A program made the translations under genes and the position numbers. From assembly GCA_963970005.1 (NCBI GenBank), contig CAXAMN010023729.1, positions 292,295 to 356,294 on the forward strand: a stretch of DNA of 64,000 nt, read 5' to 3'. Position 1 is the stretch's first letter. The number at the start of each line of letters is the position of its first letter. Shown piece by piece: positions 56,101 through 64,000 of this stretch. The notes under the pieces were generated by a model. The model had not been told where the DNA came from. It was given only the letters and a program-made list of their open reading frames with translations, and ran no database searches. Source of the stretch: Durusdinium trenchii. Its lineage: Eukaryota > Sar > Dinophyceae > Suessiales > Symbiodiniaceae.

Positions 56101-58636
56101 ACCGCCATGAAAAATCGCCGAAACCCCAGGCTTCAATCACCTAGAGCTTCGCCTTTTGCACTGGCCTTGCAGTCGTCCCGCTATGTGCTGGTCATCCCAA
56201 ATCGGCAGCAAAGCATTTATTGCCGCCTTTGGTGTGGATATGAGGCCTATGTGGCCTCTCAAGAGGACAAAACCATTCAAATTGCCGCTGCTTCAGTGTG
56301 GTCAGGATTTTGCTGGACGGTTCTGTTATTCGCAGCCGTACCACTTTCCTTGGGACTTCTTGTCGGCATCCTGGCAACTTGGACTTAATAGGCAGGCCAT
56401 GTTCACACAGAGTCTTCATGTTCCATGTGGTGAGTTCTTTGGTCGGACACAAAATCCGAGGCAAACATCAAAGCCTGGGACATAGCTCCGGGATGCATGA
56501 TCGTCATTTGCATTGCGGCCTTTTGTACTGCCTACGCCCATGGACGTTTGCGGCAGGTCGCCAACTACGCTGGACTGGCCGCAGGCATGTGCTTGGAAGT
56601 GCACTATGCCACTGGGACCCCAATGAGGTATATCAATCAGTTCTGAAGGGTATCTTGGAGGTTGCTAGGACGGTTGGCATTGTTCAATGAACGATGAATA
56701 AACATGTTCTGCGGATGATGTAATTTTGCCGTTGCCAGAGGTGCTCTCTCTGAGAACCAGAAACAAATATATACCAGGACCCTCCAAGGGGTGTCTATTT
56801 ATGGCCCCTTAAGGGGTGTCCATTAACCACCCATTGGGGGTCCTGGTATACATGTTGTCTTTAAAAAAGAGACTGAGCATCGTATTTGAACCACTTCTTT
56901 GGAACGCTGGGACCCCGGATGGCCGATCCCGGATGAAAATCCCTAAGGACTACGACGAGTTTCATGACTTGGGCATCCGGATCTTTGATGGACATTTCAC
57001 TTTTGCAAGTCTATTTTTGATCGCTGAGTTTGACCGCGTGCGGAGCCTGCAAATTGACCGCGAGGGCCAGCAGCTGCGGAAGCAATACGATGGTTCCATC
57101 CGCTTTGCCAGTTGTTCGCAGGAGACGGATCAGCGAAATATTTGGGATGAAATTGGAGACAAAGTTGAAGAAGTTGATCGTGCCATTGATGTGCTCATTT
57201 CAGCAGGCATGTCATCCCCTGCTTTGCGTACTGCCGCAAAGTCTGGTGTGGATGTCAAAGGGGCGGGACATGCAGAGCTAGCTATTGCATTCACGGTCCT
57301 TGGTCCTTTGCAAGGGGTCACCAGGCAGCGGCTTCAACAAGAACTTTTTGCGTTCCCCTCACAATCTCGAAACAACTGTTTCAGTGGGCGTTTTGGGTGG
57401 CTGGAAAGCAGCAAAAAACAGCACCCAGGCGAGCAGGGAAGAAAACGTGTTGCAGTTGCGATAATGAAAGGTGGTGGCAATCGATGATTGCGTAAACAAC
57501 TTTTCTGATACACGATTCTGCTTGCATAAACTCAGTGGAAGGGCTGACTCTTCAGTCAGCCCTTGAGTAGCTTAAGGACTGTGAGAGAGGCAACCACTTA
57601 TTAAGGACAAAACAAAGCGTGGTCTCCCACTTCTTTTGCAGGCGAGCTTTTTGACACCCGTCAGGTGGACATGAGACCATGATTTGCCCAAGACCATGAA
57701 CGTGCGGTCGGCGTTTTGTTATTTTTTTCCCAGCCGTACCCTGTGCCAACCAGCAAGACGGGCTGGTCGGCACAGGGTTTAAAGGTTCTTCTCGTTGCAG
57801 CTGCATACACCCTTTCATCATCAGTGTGTTCGTCATTTGTCAAAGTTGTAGTCTCAAAGAACTTGTTCATATTTAATAATGCAGTCTAATTATAGACAAT
57901 ATAGTTAGCCTCTGAAACTGCATCATTTGTGTGCTTCACCCCCTGTGTGCTTCATCCTCGAGGTGAATATTCTTCAAACCATCAAACAGCCTTGGCCGAG
58001 CACTTGGTTCGGCCGGGCCATGAGCATTTCTGCTGCGGTGGGTTCGCTCGCACGCTTGACGCTGACGATCATCTTATGCTTCAGTCCGACGGACCAGCGT
58101 CGATTCATCCTCAAGGCCGTCGCAGCGGTTCGGATGGTCGATGTGGGCGATGGCAAGATAGGAGATAAGTAGGTTACGCAGATGGACAATGGTCATGCTT
58201 GGTGGAAGGGGTCATACCCAGATGTTCTTGGTGGAAGGGGTCCACAGTGCACATTGCTACAGAGGATCCATGCTGCTTGAAGATGCCTTTCATTCTCGAG
58301 AAAGGATGCTCGACGGGCGTTGAAAACAAGATGTTGTTTTGACACAGAGGCTGACTATACGGTTGAGGTTCTATAATACAGGGTGTTCTATACAGACTGT
58401 TGAGGCTGGACAGAGGCTTGACAACCTCACCAAAACACGGTTCTTCTCCAGAGTGTTGAGGTCTTGAAAAAGAAAAAACTGTTTTGTCCGACCAAACTCG
58501 TTGAGACTGTTCTCAGGTGCTCACCAAACTGGTCGCGACCGTGCTGTTCCTCCTTGTCTTCTCAGTGATCACCATCGTCTTCGAGTGGCGAGGCGGGACT
58601 CGCGGTGCTGCGCTGTCCCGGGACTCGCGGCACTGA
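53176..58636 (+). CDS. TIR-like (SHAW-motif) membrane-anchored protein, multi-exon
   Basis: Phase-consistent exons: 54896-54981 (FGPSIYIVNEQYIKPVT), 55141-55233 (DCDLFVSHAWQ), 55536-55645 (EGIFEFLSKLRGSWPW, HAWCCMLANPQHLNISS), 56130-about 56283 or further (SPRASPFALALQSSRYVLVI, CRLWCGYEAY), 56486-56627 (CMIVICIAAFCTAYA), 57010-57316 (FDRVRSLQIDREG, ISAGMSSPALRTAAKSGVDV), 57963-58142 and 58517-58636 (LVATVLFLLVFSVITIVF, TGA stop). A likely N-terminal exon lies in 53176-53418 (RWCVTRGDVRQLQREIHAAI). The DLFVSHAW strand and the W-C-x2-E motif match the first strand and the catalytic-glutamate region of TIR domains, whose members can be NAD-cleaving enzymes or adaptors. At least two C-terminal hydrophobic helices imply membrane anchoring. 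Donors are GC, GA and GT. The exit from the 56130 exon into the 56486 exon is unproven; the other junctions fit. Confidence 0.6.
53741..54121 (+). other. Lys/Arg-rich ORF within the TIR-like gene region
   Basis: A + frame reads NGLKEGPKNGHVPRRRVLQV and GAKRKTKKRSKKSRKRVKYN, strongly basic with a Ser run between. It resembles a nuclear or nucleic-acid-binding tail. It may be an exon of the TIR-like gene or an unrelated insertion; no boundary is clear. Confidence 0.3.
54440..54652 (+). other. Acidic Ser/Gly-rich open segment
   Basis: A + frame reads DQSVTSGSLQTDGSEGSSEN and GEESGNLLG, then runs to a stop at 54649. It could be a disordered upstream exon of the TIR-like protein. Splice sites were not resolved. 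Confidence 0.25.
55983..56012 (+). other. G-rich tract, potential G-quadruplex
   Basis: Runs of 5, 8 and 11 G separated by TT and CTGA on + within an intron of the TIR-like gene. Confidence 0.7.
56772..56848. repeat. Hairpin element family 1, copy B (77 bp)
   Basis: Starts TACCAGGACCCTCCAAGGGG and ends TTGGGGGTCCTGGTA, with GGCCCCTTAAGGGG in the centre. It shares most of its length with 33359-33442. It lies in the intron between 56627 and 57010 of the TIR-like gene and is flanked by TA. Confidence 0.85.
57539..57564. other. Perfect hairpin, 11-bp stem and 4-base loop
   Basis: AAGGGCTGACT, loop CTTC, AGTCAGCCCTT. Located in the intron 57317-57962 of the TIR-like model, 50 bases after a TGA that closes the open frame of exon 57010. 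No T run follows. Confidence 0.8.
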
Positions 58637-58692
58637 GAAGCAAGTTGGGCATGTAAATACAGCATTGCGTTGGCAGAAGCGGGTTGTGACTT

Positions 58693-59388
58693 TTGCGCGA
58701 AGACACGAAGACTCGAAGACACGCGAAGACACGAAGACACGCGAAGACACGAAGACACGAAGAGGCTTCAGGTCTTCAAGGCTTCAGGTCGTCAGAAGGC
58801 TTCAGGTCGTCAGAAGGCTTCAGGTTGTCAGGAGGCTTCAGGTCGTCAGGAGGCTTCAGGTCGTCAGAAGGCTTCAGGTCGTCAGAAGGCTTCAGGTTTT
58901 CAAGGCTTCAGGTCTTCAAGGCTTCAGGTCGTCAGAAGGCTTCAGGTCGGCAGAAGGCGTCAGGTCGTCAGAAGGCTTCAGGTCTTCACGTCTTCAAGGC
59001 TTCAGGTCGTGAAGGCTTGAGGTCGTCCAGGTCTTCACGTCTTCAAGGCTTCAGGTCGTCAGAAGGCTTCAGGTCTTCACGTCTTCAAGGCTTCAGGTCT
59101 CCAAGGCTTCAGGTCGTCCGAAGGCTTCAGGTCTTCACGTCTGCAAGGCTTCAGGTCGTCAGAAGGCTTCAGGTCGTCGGAAGGCTTCAGGTCGTCAGAA
59201 AGCTTCAGGTCTTCGCGGCTTCAGGTCGTCGCCTGGCGTCAGGTCTTCAAGGCTTCAGGTCGTCAGAAGGCTTCAGGTCGTCAGAAGGCTTCAGGTCTTC
59301 ACGACTTCAAGGCTTCAGGTCGTCAGAAGGCTTCAGGTCTTCAAGGCTTCAGGTCGTCAGCAGGGCTTCAAGGCTTCATGTCTTCAGA
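58693..59388 (+). repeat. 18-bp minisatellite (about 35 variant units)
   Basis: It begins with ACACGAAG / ACACGCGAAG variants and continues as GGCTTCAGGTCGTCAGAA with shortened or substituted forms (GGCTTCAGGTCTTCAA, TTCACGTCTTCAA). Because the unit is 18 bp and has no stop, three + frames are open (up to 249 codons, for example FRSSEG repeats). I do not take this as a gene. Confidence 0.95.
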
Positions 59389-60774
59389 GGAAAGTCACCC
59401 GGGATTGCCAACACACTGACAGCCAGTAGAATCTATATATAGGGAGACCTCCCAAACAGTTTGGAAGCTAGGGAAATAGACCAAAGCCATTGAATTGGGG
59501 GTCTCCCCATTGAAAAACATACCCAGTTTGATCTACGTGATCAGTTTTGCGACTTGTTCAGCTACTGTATCTCTTTCCGGATGTATCGGAAGCAGCACTG
59601 TAGGTCTACATGCTGTTTGCATGCTGTGTTGCGATGTGCAGGGCGGGTGACGGGAGGAGGTGTGACACGGGACGACTCAATCGATATCAAAATAAAGGTG
59701 TTGGATTTGCAAAAGCGAGTGCACTTGTTTCTGCAACTCCTTTCTTTTGAGAAGTTGTAGCTTCAAATCTATCTCGTATCCAGATTGGTTTCGGTATGTT
59801 TCGGTATTAGTTAAAGGTCCAGGAATGCACATGTCATGTGGATTCATGTGGCAGCTGACATTCCCTGCAGAACCCTTTTCCTTTGCCAAGAAGTGGTTGT
59901 CACTTGAGGGCGGATGCAGAGCGGGACGTGAGGATCAAATCACCCTACCTCAGAATTCTGAGCAAGGGGCGTTGGAAACCTTCAGATCTGGAGCCAGATA
60001 ACTGCGAAGCAGTCCATGCATGTCCATGTTGTTGTTCTTGTTGCCGACCAAGTCAAAAGGACACAAATTGTTTGTCCAACAAGACTTGGTAGCTCGACAC
60101 TCACCATTTGTGCATTCGAGGCACTGCACAAAATAGATAACCCAGTCTGCACAAGAACAAACCATGCTTCGTCCACCAACGTACACCAGGTGCGGCCGAT
60201 GCCGTGTTCGTGATGTTGTTCGTTTTGGATGTGATTTTTGTGCTCTCCCTCTTCTTTGGAGCTCTGGGCATTGATGGCACGCTGGCTCTTCCAGGTACGC
60301 TTTTGACCAGCGAATACCAGCGACGCAGCCGAAACGCCCACGGCATGACGTGTTGCTTTGTTTGTTTTTGCTTCTGAGACGACATGGGACTTGGCCTCAT
60401 CTTTCATAGTCACGCAATATCAATTAACATGGTTCACAATAACGAGATCCACTTTTCATCACGACATGTTTCTATAAGTAAGTGATATCTCAGATCTGCG
60501 GTTCACTGAGAGGCATGTCGTACCCCGTGTGAGGTGGGACATGGATCCTGCAGCGCCTTGGAGCTCGAGAGTGCGGATTTTCCGCAACCAAACGGGTGGA
60601 CTCGATGTGGGTCGTGTAGGTGTGGGCCTACAGGCTGGGTGTTGGAGGGGATGGTTTGTGGGGGGTCATGTTTTACTGGGATGTACGTGGTGGGATTGGA
60701 AGTACGTGGTGCATATTTTGTTCTTTAGTGGAATCTGTTTTCTCAATGTAAGCTTAGCTGTGGGACGGGAAGGA
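59389..60774. other. No supported gene
   Basis: Open frames of up to about 140 codons on either strand (for example 59982-60413 on -) have no known motif. No repeats stand out. Confidence 0.4.
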
Positions 60775-61030
60775 CAATGAAAAGGACATTTAAAAGACAA
60801 GCGAAAAAGGACATTTACCGGGATAATTGAAGGATTGTTTAAAGGAAATGCCAGAGGGAAATTTCAATTGAGGTAAGGACATTTGAAAGGACATTTAAAC
60901 GCAAAATGTACAATAAACCTTGAAAAAGCATTCCACGGGAAGTTTAAAAGGAAATTTGATGATAACATTTCAGGACATTTAAAGATACAATTCAAAAGGA
61001 ACTTTAAAACGCATGTAAATTTATGGGTGA
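60775..61030 (+). repeat. A-rich array of degenerate GGACATTTAAA motifs
   Basis: GGACATTT occurs five times. Related words (GGAAATTT, GGAACTTTAAA, GGAAGTTTAAA) fill most of the gaps at irregular spacing. The block is much more AT-rich than its surroundings and has no open frame of note. Confidence 0.7.
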
Positions 61031-62201
61031 ATTTTACATTAGCAATTTGTTAAATTCAACTAAACTCAATTAAGCATACTAAAAACTCAAGTAAATACGG
61101 AAAACTAAAGGCCCCCCTCACAAGCAACATTTATACCGTTGAATTTAAAACAATATCCCGTTAAACATCCGCAGCCTGGTTTGTGGAAGGACAAACAAGT
61201 GCTGTGACGGGGGGTTGCACATGCCAATCTTTTCAACCCGAGCGAGATGCCATTTCTCCGGTCGAGGTCCTGTCGCCGGTATAGCGGTTTGGCTGGACGT
61301 CCGACTTCGGATGCAACCGGGACTGGCCTATTTACGTATAATATACCTATAGGCCAGGTATGCAATGGTATGCATACAGTATACATGTTTGGGTTGTTGA
61401 AAGGGGGTCAATGGCATACGTGGAGTGCCTGGGTAACAATGACATCATTGAATATCACCAATAATAGTTTTTGCCACAAATAAGCTCAAACATGAATGAA
61501 CAGAATTGCTTTGTCGGGAAGAGAAAACATTGGCAGATTGCTTTATCCAAGTGCAAAGACGAAGCCACTGCTTTTGCACAAACCAACAACTGAACAGAAT
61601 TGGTTGTGGAAACTAGATGATGAACAGAGATACTTTGTCCAAGGGCAGAAACACTGCTTTGTCCAACCTCGGAAATGAACATAATTGCATCAAGGGAATG
61701 CTTGCTGTTGTGGAGCCTGCGACGTTTGCCCCTCCCCGCTTCGTTACTACTCCGAACGACGGCGACGACGGCAACGACTAACCTGCTAGACTGTACCACG
61801 ATTGCTACTATTGAATATATTCCCAAAGTATCATTCCTCCTCTTCCTTCCCAGTAAAGCATGCATGCTCCAACATGATGCTCGTGTTCAAATTTCAATGC
61901 ATGCAAAAAGGATCTGATCGATGTTCCCACATGTGCTCCTTTTTGCAAGTCTACAGACTCCTGGCCGATACTTTCGATGCCGTGAAGAAGCATTCAACAA
62001 TTCATCATACACCTGAGCCAGCACGTGTTCCGTGTTGAGCCATCCGTTCAGAAAGCCACGCACTCTGATGTGGACAGCCACCACGTGGCTTTTTCATCAC
62101 GACCTTTCCCGGTTCCACCCCATCGAATTTCTCAATCACCCGAAATCATCATTCTACAAGCCTCCTGGATTCCATAACATCCATCGTCCACGTTGCTGCA
62201 G
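61031..62201. other. No supported gene
   Basis: Short open frames only, with no motif or convincing splice pair. Confidence 0.4.
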
Positions 62202-62304
62202 GTATTTCCTTCGGCGCCAGGCGGACGAGTGCGATTCCTGCGGCGCCGCCAGGAGCGATGAGATGGAGACAGACGAGGAGCGACGTGGAGACGGACGGGG
62301 GTGA
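62202..62304 (+). CDS. Candidate terminal exon, acidic tail
   Basis: After GTTGCTGCAG the + strand reads YFLRRQADECDSCGAARSDE and METDEERRGDGRG to a TGA at 62302-62304. It is GC-rich and charged. A second + frame is open over the same bases, so the frame is likely rather than certain. No family is recognised. Confidence 0.3.
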
Positions 62305-62961
62305 CGGACGGGGGTGACCAGGGGGGTGCGGAAGAGCTGCAAGTGGAGTACAGCGTAGTGAAGTAGTGAACGAATTTTTGCATGGTTTTGGCCAAAGGCA
62401 ACTCTCTCTAACATGCCAAGTGTGGACCTGCAGCCGAAGGACCTGCAGCCGAATCTGTAAAAGATTCCACACTTGGATCAGCCATCCACATGTTCTACTG
62501 GTTGCATGACAAAAAATACTGGGCAGCAAGCTCAATCAACCTTTCACCGTCCAAGGAGTCCAGTGAAGAGGAGAGCGTGCCCGGCAGCGGGCCCAATTCA
62601 CTTGTACAGGGATCTGCTTGATTTGAGTTTGGCTTCGGCCGTGTGCCGCGGGCAGGCCTTGACTCAGTGGCAATAGGTTGAAGGGATCCTGGCCTGATGA
62701 CCTTGTGAGGTCCCCCCTACCATCACCAACAAAACAGGGCCCTGGGCATTTTTTGAATGAGGAAGGCAGGTCAGGAAGGCAGAGACTGGATAGTGAATTC
62801 ATCTATGAAACAAAGGTCTCTTGATTGGGTGGAATTCAAAGAGAAGAGCCATGCCTTTGGGGGCCATGCCTTGCGACGTGTGTTTGCAACAAGTCGTGAC
62901 CCCAGGTGTTTTTGGAGTACCCTGCCGAAGATCCAGATAGACCTGTGCCAGAGATTTGTGA
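62305..62961. other. No supported gene
   Basis: Open segments on both strands, none with recognisable content. GGACCTGCAGCCGAA is duplicated at about 62424-62453. Confidence 0.35.
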
Positions 62962-63381
62962 TTGACTTCCATAAACAGTTTGAAAACAAGTCAACTGGGA
63001 ACCATATATTATATGGATTTCTATGGAACCATAAATCAATATGATTTGGTTGAGGACCAAACCATTGTTGAACTGGGTCCACGGAACTTCCGGGAAGTGA
63101 TCCGATCGATCAGATCGAGCACCGACCACTTGCTTTTGCTTCGACAACTTGTGTTGAAGATGCACGACAACTTGTGGCGTTTGGAAAAGGAGTCAGACGA
63201 ACGGGTCGACGTCGAGTGCCGCGTCGGGAGCAACCGACACCGCTCGGAGTGCCGCTTGGCTCGCGAGTCTGTCTTCGGAGCGCGAGAATTGGATGGTTTT
63301 CCGGAGCAGAAACAGAACCCCGCGGCACGAATTAGTCGTAGGGGATCTCATGTCGTTGTTTTCACTTTTACTTCTACATAG
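62962..63381 (+). other. 139-codon ORF, unidentified
   Basis: A + frame includes LGPRNFREVIRSIRSSTDHL, LKMHDNLWRLEKESDERVDV and a basic tail before TAG. The GC-rich second half (63150-63340) looks coding, but the opposite strand is also open there. Not assigned. Confidence 0.3.
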
Positions 63382-64000
63382 TACTTGGGTCGGTTAAGTC
63401 CTTTGGTCTTGTAGAAATTTGTTTGGATGCTGCGCTTCCATGGGGCTTAGATGTATGATGCAAGATAAGCTTTGGAGTGTCAGTCCAACACCAGAAACAA
63501 AAAACACATTTGCTGGATTGCATCAAGAACGTACATCTATTTTTTGAGAATCAAGAACATAACCAACACTTCTTTAGCGTGCTGCGGCTGCTGTGGGATT
63601 ACTTAATGCGTTTTTAATTAATATTGTGAACTGGGCAGGTGGGTATATATCTGGAATTCGCGTAGCACTCACGCCGGGCTCAAAATGACTTGTGTGGCAA
63701 CTTGTGTGGCACTTGCACCAGTGTAGTCATGTAAAACCAAAAACAATCAACTTGTTTGTAGGGATATATAATCCTCATGACAGATGACACATGATGACAC
63801 CAAACTCGCGTTTCCCCCCAAAGCTACAAACTTGAGCATAAACCTTGTTCTGTGCTCATGTCCAGCTGGTTTCAACGTAAAGCGTGTCCACAGTGTTGCT
63901 AAAATAGAATGGGTGACTTTCCACAAGCCTGGGTGACTTCAGAGATCTTAAGCGTCTGACCAGTCTGGTGGGATATCAACACCGCTGAGAAATCGCAAGC
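63382..64000. other. No supported gene
   Basis: AT-rich DNA without open frames of note or repeats. Confidence 0.5.

Noticed and set aside
56816..57487. A single 223-codon intronless gene
   Set aside because: Its first codons lie in the hairpin element and its end is poorly protein-like. Only 57010-57316 is kept, as an exon of the TIR-like gene.
58693..59442. 249-codon ORF and two other long ORFs in the minisatellite
   Set aside because: An 18-bp repeat without stop codons opens three frames automatically; there is no start context or domain.
1..64000. CRISPR arrays, bacterial operons, rRNA genes
   Set aside because: No spaced direct repeats of CRISPR type, no ribosome-binding-site-led gene runs and no rRNA-like sequence were seen; gene structure is eukaryotic.

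Overview
The window looks like nuclear DNA of a dinoflagellate, most likely of the Symbiodiniaceae/Suessiales type. This rests on four things seen in the sequence. Most genes are split into many short exons. Their introns very often begin with GC or GA instead of GT and end in AG, with a G after the acceptor. There are single-repeat ankyrin exons. There is a Ty1/copia element of a kind expected in these genomes. I see no rRNA or tRNA gene and no bacterial operon features. One 10-base N gap (45238-45247) lies inside a tandem repeat. No genus is claimed.

Layout, all confident genes on the + strand. 163-4081: an eight-exon gene for a DUF1295 / steroid 5-alpha-reductase-like membrane protein, reconstructed because the exon phases and the family sequence fit through every junction. 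4.1-18.0 kb: isolated exon-like segments, including a possible patatin-like lipase (11977-12796), separated by long non-coding stretches. 18053-25527: an apparently intact Ty1/copia retrotransposon with identical 141-bp LTRs, a 2051-codon gag-pol ORF and a second 190-codon ORF. The polyprotein carries a methyltransferase-like domain between protease and integrase. 25.5-38.9 kb: mostly non-coding, with a few candidate exons and dispersed repeats.

38.9-58.7 kb is gene-dense: an ankyrin gene (about 38960-41622), an array of 15 very small in-frame exons coding for Ser/Pro/Arg-rich peptides (43123-47401), a second ankyrin gene (47550-50290), and a multi-exon gene for a TIR-like, membrane-anchored protein (exons between about 53176 and 58636). 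58.7-64 kb: an 18-bp minisatellite, an unusual A-rich GGACATTT array and mostly anonymous DNA.

Repeats include two small hairpin elements with terminal inverted repeats, each present twice, and a 36-39-bp CTACTAG repeat family at four loci. The host genes share no evident pathway; ankyrin and TIR-like families are large in dinoflagellates. All exon models were spliced by eye and need RNA evidence.
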